A stretch of 64,000 nucleotides of DNA from Verrucomicrobiia bacterium. Lineage in GTDB: Bacteria > Verrucomicrobiota > Verrucomicrobiia > Opitutales > Cerasicoccaceae. How positions within the stretch are numbered: position 1 is the stretch's first letter; each line of letters begins with the position of its first letter. The position numbers and the translations under genes were made by a program. The notes below the pieces were generated by a model. It did no database searches. It was not told where the DNA came from and saw only the letters and a program-made list of their open reading frames with translations. The stretch covers positions 496,001 through 560,000 of the forward strand of contig JAUIHT010000003.1 in the NCBI GenBank assembly GCA_030432235.1, in the 5' to 3' direction. Of the stretch, positions 29,329 through 37,572 are shown one piece after another.

Positions 29329-32300
29329 ATGTCTGAAAAGTTAATTAATTTCCGGAGTTTGCTGAAGCCGACACGCGGGTTGAACCGGTGGTGGTTGGGC
29401 GCAGGCATGCTGCTCACAGCACAAGCCTGGGCCGAGCCGGAGCCCGACTCCGTTACCCACAGTGGCATCACACTCGATACCAGTAGCCTGACCTTTACCG
29501 ACACCGGCGACGGGCTGACCTTCAGTACGGCGGGCCAGTCCACGATCAGTTTCGCGGACGAAACACTGACTCTTACCCTCGAAACGACGGACGGTGATGA
29601 TGGGCTGGTTATCGATTCGTCCGCCAATCTGGTTTCGCTTACCGCGCAGGTGACGACGGATTTCGAAATCCTCGGCGCCAGCTTCGTGGTCGACGAGGAA
29701 ACCCCGCTGGTTTTTTCCTACGATGCCGACGCGGACGAATATGTGCTCTACGGCACTGCTTTGCTAAAAGTGAACAACGGTTCGGACTCCGATGAGTTGA
29801 CGGTCGTGGTCGGCACCGATGCGGATGATCCGGGGCTGGTCATAGACGACACCGGTATCACGGCCTTCACCTTTGGCCTGATCGATGATTTCGAGTACGA
29901 CGGAGTGACGGTCGAAATCGGCAGCGAAGACACGGCCTTCTCTTTTGTTTACGATGCGGCGGACATGGTTTATGAGACCTACGGTGATGTCAGCATCAGT
30001 TACGATGAAACCGGGACGACCTTTATGGCCAGCCTAGGGGATGCGGATGCGCCCGGCCTGGTGCTCTCCAGCAATGCCTCTTCCGAGCTTATCCTCGACA
30101 GCCTCAACGCCACGATCACCGGCAGCTTTGAAATCGATGCGTTGAGCTTCGAAATCTCCGACGAGGATCCGCTGATTATTATTTATTCCGCGGATACGGA
30201 TTTCTACGAAATCGACGGCATGGTTACGGTTGCCATTGAGGAAAACATGATCGCGGCCACCTTCGGCTATGATGTGGAAGAGGAGGGTGGCGATACGACT
30301 TCTTATCCCGGCATGCAAATCCAGGACGGTGACCTTATCGGGGTCGATTTTCTGATTACGGATTCGTTCTCCATTGCTGGCATTACGATGGAGACGACCG
30401 AGGGCGGCATCGGCTTCAGCCATACCGGCATCCAGGACTACTACTATGCTTTCGGTGGCATCCAGATCGGCTTCGGCGATCAGGATGTGGAATTCGACGC
30501 TGGCACCTATGACAGCCCCGGGATCATCCTGAGCGCGGATACCACCACCAACGGGCTCGAGCTGGAGTTCCTGCTCATCAGTCTTTCCGGCAACCTGAAT
30601 TTCTACGGCGTGGAGCTCGTTCCGGACGATGTGACTTTCAACTACTCCAAGACCGATGGCACCAGCGACGATATTTTCGAATTCTATGGCGCTGTGACGG
30701 TAGGCGTCGACGGTGTGGACGTGTCGGCCTTCCTCGGCACGGAGGACAGCCCCGGTTTCGCCTTTGTCGACGGCGAGCTACTCAACCTCGACCTCGGCAT
30801 CTCGGATTCCATTACGCTCTCCGGGCTGACCGTTGCGACAACGGGCGACTACCTCGGCTTCAGTTACAGCGAGGAGAGTGAAACCTACGAGGTCTTCGGT
30901 GGGCTCAGCGTGACCTTCGACGGCCAGACGCTCGGCATCCAAGCGGGCACCTCGGATGCGCCCGGCATGCAGCTGGTGGGTGATTCCAGCAGCCACCTCG
31001 TCCTGACTTATCTGGACGCCACCTTTACGGCCGGATTCTCCCTTTATGGCATCGACCTCAGCCTCGGCGACGACGGCGTGACTTTCATCTACGACAGCGA
31101 TAACGACCTCTATGAAGTCTACGGCGATGTGGACGTCACCATCGAGGGAGACGAGATCGATGCCTTCCTGGGCGATGCCAACACGCCGGGTTTCACGATT
31201 GTCGGTGGCACGGTGACCTCGGTCGATATCGGTGTCTCGACAGAGATTAGCCTGGGCGGATTCAAGTTCTCCTCACCGGAAGACAATCCGCTCACCATCA
31301 CTTACACTTCGGACCACACGACCTACACCGTTTATGGCGAGGCCGAGCTGGATACCTTGTGGGACGTGAGTGTCACCCTCGGAGACGATACCAATCCCGG
31401 CATCGAAATCGTCGACAACAAGTGGATCATCGACGACCTCGCCATCGAGGTCGATCATATCAATCTCGGCTTCGCTCAAATCCAAGAGGTCGCCGTCGAT
31501 TACAGTCGCGATGCCGACACCGACGACATCCTCGTTGGCATCACCTTTGACGTGGTGATTCCCGAGCTTCAGGGAGAAATCGACACGACGGTCACAACGG
31601 ATAACGGCGAGATCAGTTCGATTTACCTCGAATACATCGCGGAGGGTACGACTGAGGGCATCGAAGTGCTCGACACCGGAGTAAACGTCGCCGACATGGG
31701 CGTGTATTTGCAGAACCTCGACCAGCCGGCCGACCTGCAAGTCACCGGCAACATCGGCCTGGAGTTCGGCGGGCAGCTCAGCATCGGCGGCACCACCGCG
31801 AGCCTGTCCTACATGGAGGGCAGTGTTTACATCGATAAGAACAAACTCTCGATCAGTGACTCGGTTTACTTTGGCGCCTACGAGGAAAATGAAAAATGGA
31901 AGGCCCTTATTTTCCAGGGCGACGGAGAGATGCTGCTGGACTGGGCCGACAACACTTATTCGCTGGATAGTGATCTGTACCTGCCAACCGACTACGGCAT
32001 CAAGATCACCGACGAGCTGCTCATCACCAAGGCGTATATCGTTCTGAAGGCCGACGCCGAGGTACGCGTCCCGGATGGCATTCCGCTTATTGGCGGCGAC
32101 GATCTCGGCGACATCGGATTCGACCTGCTCATCGATATGGCCGATTCCACGCAGAGCTTTGCCGCAGCCTGGGTGAACGTGAATCTGATCGCCACCACGG
32201 AACAGGCCGGCATCAAGTACACCTTCCATAACGGAAAGACGACTTTCATCGGCAGTGGTTCCATCGATGATCTCGACAATGAGATTACGGATGTCGAAGA

Positions 32301-34377
32301 CTCGATAGAGAAAGAGGGCATCACCTACGTTCAGAAGACCTACAGCTTCGACTTTACCGGCACCAACGCGTTGATCGCTGATATGAGTTGGTACCTGGAT
32401 GACGGCAGCGGCACACTCCAGGATATCTCCGATATGCGGGTGACGATGACCGGTACTATTCGTGACTTGATAAACGAAACCACGATGACCGCGCAGCCCT
32501 TGACCATGCACGTAATGGACTTTACCGACGGCTCGTACAGCACGGTGGGTGATGAGGAATCCGGCTCGTTCGAAATCGAATTTTCCAACTCCATGGGCGG
32601 CAAAGTCAGCTCCCAGGGTTTGATCAAGCAGGACATCGGTCTTGGCGGAACCATCATCGACCAGCTTCTTCCCGGCGAAGTGGTGATCACTTACTCGTAT
32701 CCCCAGTCTCTGGAGCTCGGGGCCAATGTCGTGATCAACGAACCCAGCGTCGTCAACTACTACGACTACGCTGCGCCGACCATTGCCATTTGGAAGATAG
32801 AAGACGATGACAACGTCACCACCTCTGTTTCGGCGTTTAATTCCAGCGAAAGTTGCTACGACGCCTGGCAGGCTGCCTTGGCCGCAAGCGGTGATGACAA
32901 TCTGTTCCTGAGCAATTACTCCACTTACGAGAGCGAGTGGTGCGTTACCACATCAACGACGGATTCGGTGCTTCACGCCGGGCAGCTGCTCGACTTTCAA
33001 CTCGCGGCCACAACGGTGGACGCCTATGCCAGCGGCGCCACCATCACACTATACGCGGATACCGACAACGAGAACTACGACGGCACGCCCCTCATGGATG
33101 CCATCACGTATAACTCCGGCGGAGATTACACCCATCTGGGAATTACGGAAAAGTTGTTCGCGCCGCAATGGGTGGTAGAAAACCTCACCGAGGTTCAAGA
33201 TGGCACCGTCTATTTTTACGCGGCGATCAATAATGGACATCAGAAGATCGTCTACACGTCTTACTCCGATGCCTATACCATCGAGTCTCCGGTTTACGGC
33301 GTTGTCTACGACACCGATGAAACCAACCCCCTGTCGGGATTCCGTGTCTTCCTGGACACGAATGGAGACAAACAGTACACCGCGGGTGTGGACGACTCCA
33401 CCACGACCGATACCAATGGCAACTACGTCTTCGACTGGGTTTCGGAAGGGGAGGTCACCGTGGGTGTCATCATTCCGCAAGGTTATGAATCGAATGACAC
33501 GAGTGAGGATTTGGTCACGACGACGTACCTTTCGGGGAACTCCGTCGAGGTCGACTTCGATGTGAACCTGCTCGACTCCATTTCCGGCTACGTTTTCGAG
33601 GACACCAATGGCGATGGCATACTCGACGATGGCGAATCGGGCATTCAGGGGGTCACCCTCTATCTGGACGTTGACCGAAACGGTTCTTACAGCAAGGCCG
33701 CGGACATCGAAACGATAACCAACAGTGACGGCTTCTGGCGATTCTACGACGTCGAGGTCGACACCACCTACGACGTTTACATCCTCGCTTATCCCTCACA
33801 GTTGAGCAACACGGACCAGAGCTTCATCACAGTTGAGACAACGACGGAAACGGTACCCGGCGGTGATGAGTCCGGTCTCGAGGTAGCCTCGCTTGAGGCG
33901 GAAAACTTAATCGCACTTTCCCCGTCGACCACGAAGTACACGGAGTTTGCCGGCAATAATTTCGGCGTGTATCCCAGTGCGGTGGCCGAGGTCAGTGACC
34001 GTAAGTACATGCGCTATATCCTGTCCTATTTCCCGGACGATGATGGCTCGCTGGCCAGCGCCAACCTGGATCCGGACAACGACGGCTTGATCAATAAGAT
34101 CGAGCAGCTGCTCGATACCGATCCGGGCTCAGCCAATGGAAGCCCCATCCCGGTTATTTCGGTCGGCGAGAGCAGTGGCTCGGAAAGCGAGGATGTCATG
34201 CTCATCGAGTTCGATCAGGTAGCCGGCAATCTTTACAAGGTACAAGCTTCCAGCGATCTGCAAAACTGGACGACCATCGATTCCTTTCGCGCCCATACTT
34301 CCGAATCCACCATTCTGGAAATCTTCACCGACCTCAGCGCGGAAAGAACCTTCATCCGGATCGAAATCCTGGAGTAA
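29329..34377 (+). CDS. Giant acidic secreted repeat protein (1682 aa)
   Basis: Signal peptide after a long n-region (WWLGAGMLLTAQAWAE). Residues about 120-700 hold eight related units of about 75 residues. Each contains a YxxYGxxxV strand (YVLYGTALLKV, YETYGDVSISY, YEVFGGLSVTF, YEVYGDVDVTI, YTVYGEAEL), an F/ILG-D/TxxxPG turn and an acidic beta stretch. A non-repeat beta-rich part follows. Two SdrD/CNA-B-like domains (about 1320-1490) carry SGYVFEDTNGDGILDDGESG. Near the C-terminus there is a calcium-loop segment LDPDNDGLINKIEQLLDTDPG and a terminal LYKVQASSDLQNWTTI module typical of exported proteins in this phylum. It is probably surface-attached or secreted, adhesive or matrix-forming; this is inference. 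It has no PEP-CTERM motif. Confidence 0.7.
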   Translation: MSEKLINFRSLLKPTRGLNRWWLGAGMLLTAQAWAEPEPDSVTHSGITLDTSSLTFTDTGDGLTFSTAGQSTISFADETLTLTLETTDGDDGLVIDSSANLVSLTAQVTTDFEILGASFVVDEETPLVFSYDADADEYVLYGTALLKVNNGSDSDELTVVVGTDADDPGLVIDDTGITAFTFGLIDDFEYDGVTVEIGSEDTAFSFVYDAADMVYETYGDVSISYDETGTTFMASLGDADAPGLVLSSNASSELILDSLNATITGSFEIDALSFEISDEDPLIIIYSADTDFYEIDGMVTVAIEENMIAATFGYDVEEEGGDTTSYPGMQIQDGDLIGVDFLITDSFSIAGITMETTEGGIGFSHTGIQDYYYAFGGIQIGFGDQDVEFDAGTYDSPGIILSADTTTNGLELEFLLISLSGNLNFYGVELVPDDVTFNYSKTDGTSDDIFEFYGAVTVGVDGVDVSAFLGTEDSPGFAFVDGELLNLDLGISDSITLSGLTVATTGDYLGFSYSEESETYEVFGGLSVTFDGQTLGIQAGTSDAPGMQLVGDSSSHLVLTYLDATFTAGFSLYGIDLSLGDDGVTFIYDSDNDLYEVYGDVDVTIEGDEIDAFLGDANTPGFTIVGGTVTSVDIGVSTEISLGGFKFSSPEDNPLTITYTSDHTTYTVYGEAELDTLWDVSVTLGDDTNPGIEIVDNKWIIDDLAIEVDHINLGFAQIQEVAVDYSRDADTDDILVGITFDVVIPELQGEIDTTVTTDNGEISSIYLEYIAEGTTEGIEVLDTGVNVADMGVYLQNLDQPADLQVTGNIGLEFGGQLSIGGTTASLSYMEGSVYIDKNKLSISDSVYFGAYEENEKWKALIFQGDGEMLLDWADNTYSLDSDLYLPTDYGIKITDELLITKAYIVLKADAEVRVPDGIPLIGGDDLGDIGFDLLIDMADSTQSFAAAWVNVNLIATTEQAGIKYTFHNGKTTFIGSGSIDDLDNEITDVEDSIEKEGITYVQKTYSFDFTGTNALIADMSWYLDDGSGTLQDISDMRVTMTGTIRDLINETTMTAQPLTMHVMDFTDGSYSTVGDEESGSFEIEFSNSMGGKVSSQGLIKQDIGLGGTIIDQLLPGEVVITYSYPQSLELGANVVINEPSVVNYYDYAAPTIAIWKIEDDDNVTTSVSAFNSSESCYDAWQAALAASGDDNLFLSNYSTYESEWCVTTSTTDSVLHAGQLLDFQLAATTVDAYASGATITLYADTDNENYDGTPLMDAITYNSGGDYTHLGITEKLFAPQWVVENLTEVQDGTVYFYAAINNGHQKIVYTSYSDAYTIESPVYGVVYDTDETNPLSGFRVFLDTNGDKQYTAGVDDSTTTDTNGNYVFDWVSEGEVTVGVIIPQGYESNDTSEDLVTTTYLSGNSVEVDFDVNLLDSISGYVFEDTNGDGILDDGESGIQGVTLYLDVDRNGSYSKAADIETITNSDGFWRFYDVEVDTTYDVYILAYPSQLSNTDQSFITVETTTETVPGGDESGLEVASLEAENLIALSPSTTKYTEFAGNNFGVYPSAVAEVSDRKYMRYILSYFPDDDGSLASANLDPDNDGLINKIEQLLDTDPGSANGSPIPVISVGESSGSESEDVMLIEFDQVAGNLYKVQASSDLQNWTTIDSFRAHTSESTILEIFTDLSAERTFIRIEILE

Positions 34378-34394
34378 CCCCTGCGCAAACGGGT

Positions 34395-35576
34395 TCACTC
34401 CGCCTCGAGCATACGGACGCGGCGGGATTTCAGGGGAAACTGCAGCGTAACGATCGTGCCCGCGCCGGGCTTGGAATCGATGCCGATCTGGCCACCGTGA
34501 TCGCGCAGAATGCGACGCACCACCAGCATGCCGAGGCCGTGGCCGGATTCCTTGGTCGTATTGAAGGGCTGGAACATTTTGGCCAGATCCTCCTGGGCGA
34601 TGCCCTGGCCGGTGTCGGCGACGAAGATGAAGACCCAGTTGTCGTCGTTGCGGGTGGAGACGCGCAGCTTGCCGCCCTTGTCCATGGCCTCCATCGCGTT
34701 CTTGGTGACGTTGTAGAAAACCTGCTTGAGCTGGTTACGGTCGCCGAGGATGACGGGCGGCGGCTCCTTGATGTCCAGCAGGACCTCGATGCCGAGGTTT
34801 TCGATTTCGTGCTGCTGGAACTCCAGCACTTCGGTGACAACGTCGAGGAGCTGCACGTCGTGCAGGTCGGGCGGCTGTGGGCGAATGGCCTGCAGGAAGT
34901 GCGTGATGATGCCATCCAGACGCGCGACCTCCTGCGCACAGACATCGAGGGCGTCGTCCATCTTTTCGGTGGCGGGGCCGGACTGCAGCTTGGCCAGTTG
35001 GCGCTTGAGGAGCTGCAGGTGGATGGTCAGGGAGTTGAGGGGGTTGCCGATTTCGTGGGCCACGCCGGCGGCGAGCTCAAAGATGGAGCCCAGGCGCTCG
35101 TTTTCAATCAACTCCTCGGTGTCGGCCTTCTGCTCGGAGATGTCACTGAGGATGACGGCGAAGCGCTCGCCGGGCTCGTCCTCGGGGCCTTCGAAAGGGA
35201 CCAGGTAGAGCCGTACGAAGCGGTGCTCGGGGTAAGTGATTTCAAACTCCCGGGCGGCGGCGGGCAGGGCGCGGGCCGTTCCCTCGGGCATGATGCCAAG
35301 GCTGCGGGCCACCTCCGGCACGATGCGCCAGAGCATAGCCTGGCCGACATCCGTCTCCTTCAAGCCGATAAGCCTGCAGGCGGCGGCGTTGGCATACTCG
35401 ATGCAGCCCCCGCGCTCCACCACGAGAATGCCCTCCTGGATGGTGTTGAAAACCGTCTCCAGCAATTCGCGCTCCCGGGCCAGGCGCTGTACCAGGATGG
35501 TCAGGTTGACCTCGTCGAGATCGTCCAGGCGCCCAAGAATTCGTTCAAGATGACTGGATTTCCGGCTTGGCGGCAT
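34395..35576 (-). CDS. Orphan soluble PAS-containing histidine kinase
   Basis: A 393-residue cytosolic kinase with no membrane span. A PAS domain occupies about residues 38-150 (LLETVFNTIQEGILVVERGGCIEYANAAA ... FAVILSDISEQK). The H-box LAAGVAHEIGNPLNSLTIHLQLL has His174 and is of the NtrB/AtoS type (HExxNPL). The N box is VFYNVTKNAMEAM, G1 is VADTGQGI and G2 is HGLGMLVVRRILRDHGG. Kinases of this type usually act with sigma54 activators, but no regulator gene is adjacent. It is convergent with the giant repeat gene, 17 bp away. Confidence 0.85.
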   Translation of the reverse strand: MPPSRKSSHLERILGRLDDLDEVNLTILVQRLARERELLETVFNTIQEGILVVERGGCIEYANAAACRLIGLKETDVGQAMLWRIVPEVARSLGIMPEGTARALPAAAREFEITYPEHRFVRLYLVPFEGPEDEPGERFAVILSDISEQKADTEELIENERLGSIFELAAGVAHEIGNPLNSLTIHLQLLKRQLAKLQSGPATEKMDDALDVCAQEVARLDGIITHFLQAIRPQPPDLHDVQLLDVVTEVLEFQQHEIENLGIEVLLDIKEPPPVILGDRNQLKQVFYNVTKNAMEAMDKGGKLRVSTRNDDNWVFIFVADTGQGIAQEDLAKMFQPFNTTKESGHGLGMLVVRRILRDHGGQIGIDSKPGAGTIVTLQFPLKSRRVRMLEAE

Positions 35577-35578
35577 GC

Positions 35579-35584
35579 TATAAT
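35579..35584 (+). promoter_or_regulatory. -10 box (TATAAT) for the TerB-like gene
   Basis: A perfect TATAAT 66 bp upstream of the ATG at 35650. No good -35 match is seen. The leader contains a small hairpin, ACAATC/GATTGT, at about 35612-35626. Confidence 0.4.
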
Positions 35585-35649
35585 AGAGCTAACCTTATAG
35601 TAGAAAGTGACAATCCTCGATTGTTGCCTTTCGCCAACCCCCGTCAGTT

Positions 35650-36048
35650 ATGGAAAAGTCGTTCGTTGCCAGAGCACTTGCCCGCGGGCTCGTCTTCGCG
35701 GCCTGGGCGGACGGGCGCGTAACCATTGAAGAGCGCAACTTCCTGCAGGAGGCCTTTGACAAGCTTCCGCATTTGAAAAAGGAGGACCAGAAGGCCTGCC
35801 TGAGCATGCTCAATCATAAGCCGCTGCAGAGCGAGGCTCTGGTGGCTTTCAAAGAGCTGCGGCACGCCACCGTGATTGAGGGCGACCGGATATTCGTCCT
35901 CGATACCATCCGTGAACTCATGGCCGCCGATGGTGTCACCTGCTCGGATGAGGCGGACTTCATTCAAGGGGTGGACCGCATCATCAATGGCGATGAGGAG
36001 GCCTTCTATGCGGAAATGTCCCGACTGCTCAAGCAACTGAGCTTTTAA
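35650..36048 (+). CDS. TerB-like domain protein
   Basis: A 132-residue all-helical protein. ARGLVFAAWADGRVTIEERNFLQEAFDKLPHL and VLDTIRELMAADGVTCSDEADFIQGV form two similar helical repeats with D-G-x-V/I-x-x-x-E motifs, the acidic metal-binding pattern of tellurite-resistance TerB domains. Known TerB proteins bind metal at the membrane surface; the role of stand-alone copies is unknown. Its 3' end overlaps the convergent coaB gene by 20 bp. Confidence 0.7.
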   Translation: MEKSFVARALARGLVFAAWADGRVTIEERNFLQEAFDKLPHLKKEDQKACLSMLNHKPLQSEALVAFKELRHATVIEGDRIFVLDTIRELMAADGVTCSDEADFIQGVDRIINGDEEAFYAEMSRLLKQLSF

Positions 36049-36661
36049 GCTGGTTCACGATCCATTGTGCCACATCGGCTTTTGAAGCAGGGCCGAAGGA
36101 AAGCGGCTTACCTGTTTGTGGGATGAGCTGTACAGTATTGTCATCGGCCTCAAAGGCGCCACCGGGCGCGACGGAGTTGGCCACGATATAGTCGAGATTC
36201 TTTTCCTCGAGCTTGCGCCGGGCATAAGCCTCGACGTTTTCGGTTTCGGCAGCGAAGCCTACTAGGACCTGGCCGGAGCGGCGCCGGGCGGAAAGCGTTT
36301 TTAAAATGTCGCGGGTGGCCTCGAATTCCACAGTCATGCGCAAGGCGTCCTTTTTGACCTTCTGCGGTTCACGCTGCTTCGGGCGCATGTCGCAGACAGC
36401 TGCGCACATGATGAGCAGGTCGCATTGCTCGAACAACGGTTCGCAGGCGGCGTGCATCTCCTCGCCCGTGACGACCGCGTGGGCCGTGACCCCGGCGGGA
36501 GGCTTCAGCGCCACCGGACCGTGGACCAGATCAACGGTCCAACCGGCTTCGTGTGCGGCCTCGGCCAGCGCAAAGCCCATCTTTCCACTGGAGGGATTGC
36601 TGATGTAGCGGACCGGGTCGAAGAACTCCCGGGTCGGCCCGGCGGTGATGAGAACGCGCAT
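36029..36661 (-). CDS. coaB: Stand-alone phosphopantothenate--cysteine ligase domain (CoaB)
   Basis: A 210-residue protein matching only the C-terminal half of the usual CoaBC fusion. Motifs are [45 protein letters not shown] and VGFAAETEN, plus the AxNxxV-like segment [22 protein letters not shown]. It ligates cysteine to 4'-phosphopantothenate in CoA synthesis. The decarboxylase (CoaC) must be encoded elsewhere. The start at 36661 is the family start; the extension to 36721 is translated from element E4. It overlaps the TerB-like gene tail to tail. Confidence 0.88.
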   Translation of the reverse strand: MRVLITAGPTREFFDPVRYISNPSSGKMGFALAEAAHEAGWTVDLVHGPVALKPPAGVTAHAVVTGEEMHAACEPLFEQCDLLIMCAAVCDMRPKQREPQKVKKDALRMTVEFEATRDILKTLSARRRSGQVLVGFAAETENVEAYARRKLEEKNLDYIVANSVAPGGAFEADDNTVQLIPQTGKPLSFGPASKADVAQWIVNQLKSSVA

Positions 36662-36666
36662 GGGGG

Positions 36667-36777
36667 AAGTTAAAATCGGAAAGTCGAAAGTCGAAAGACT
36701 AAAGCTCCGCGGAGTTCGCATATTTATTTTTTGACCGGACTTTTGTCTTTCGTCTTTTGCCTTTCGACTCTTAGCTC
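36667..36777. repeat. Heptad inverted-repeat element E4
   Basis: The left arm (36667-36706) has GAAAGTC/GAAAGAC 7-mers and the right arm (about 36739-36777) GTCTTTC/GTCTTTT/GCCTTTC 7-mers. It occupies the spacer between the divergent coaB and VC0807-like genes, where their promoters must lie. Confidence 0.7.
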
Positions 36778-36784
36778 CCTCCCC

Positions 36785-37519
36785 ATGCCGGACGCCCCCA
36801 AGCGCGAAAACCCGTGGATTAACCTAGGGTTCAACCTTCTGCTGCCCATCCTGATTCTCTCAAAAGGAGGGGATTGGCTGACCTTTCTGCCGGATTGGGG
36901 GGTGCTGGTCCTGGCCTTGGCCTTCCCCATCGGCTACTTCGTTTACGACCTGCAAAAGCGCCGCAAGGTCAACGGCTTCTCCATCATCGGCTTCATCAGC
37001 GTGCTACTGACCGGCGGTATTGGCCTGCTCAAGCTCAGCCCCGAGGTCTTTGCCATCAAGGAGGCCGTCGTGCCGCTCATCTTCGGTGTGGCTATCGTGG
37101 CTTCGCTCAAAACCAAAAATCCCTTGATTCGGCTGATGCTTTACAATCCGTCCGTCATGGATTGCGAAAAGGTCGACCGCGCGCTCGATACCCCGGAAAA
37201 GAAAAGCGCCTTCGACGCGCTGATGCGCACCTGCACCTGGATCCTGGCGTCGTCCTTCCTCGTGAGTGCGGTGCTCAATTACATCATCAGCCGCATGATC
37301 GTGAAGACCGATCCCAATGTGGACTCCGCCGCCTTCAACGCCGAAATCGGCAAACAGACCGGGATTACCTGGATTGTCATCACCGTGGCGACTTTACCCC
37401 TGATGGTTTTCGCCATGCTCAAACTTTTCAAGGGCATCAAAAAGCTGACCGGTTACGATATCGAGGACGTGCTCATCGGCGCCAAGAAAGAAGAGGAGCA
37501 GCCGGAACAGAGCGAATAG
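36785..37519 (+). CDS. VC0807-like six-span membrane protein
   Basis: A 244-residue integral membrane protein. The start at 36785 (MPDAPKRENPWINLGFNLLLPILILSK) is chosen because upstream codons are repeat-derived. Hydrophobic segments: LLLPILIL, WGVLVLALAFPIGYFVY, IIGFISVLLTGGIGLL, VVPLIFGVAIVASL, ILASSFLVSAVLNYII and GITWIVITVATLPLMVFAMLKL. The NPLI/NL pattern near the N-terminus resembles the uncharacterised VC0807 family. The function is unknown. Its C-terminus is acidic (KKEEEQPEQSE). Confidence 0.6.
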   Translation: MPDAPKRENPWINLGFNLLLPILILSKGGDWLTFLPDWGVLVLALAFPIGYFVYDLQKRRKVNGFSIIGFISVLLTGGIGLLKLSPEVFAIKEAVVPLIFGVAIVASLKTKNPLIRLMLYNPSVMDCEKVDRALDTPEKKSAFDALMRTCTWILASSFLVSAVLNYIISRMIVKTDPNVDSAAFNAEIGKQTGITWIVITVATLPLMVFAMLKLFKGIKKLTGYDIEDVLIGAKKEEEQPEQSE

Positions 37520-37572
37520 GCGGATCGTCGTCATGCCTAATCGGGGCGGCACGCAAGGGCGTCCTGTCCTGC

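Noticed and set aside
31273-32511. Reverse-strand ORF of 412 codons over the giant repeat gene
   Set aside because: Antisense shadow of an acidic repeat gene; the plus frame has a signal peptide and domain structure.
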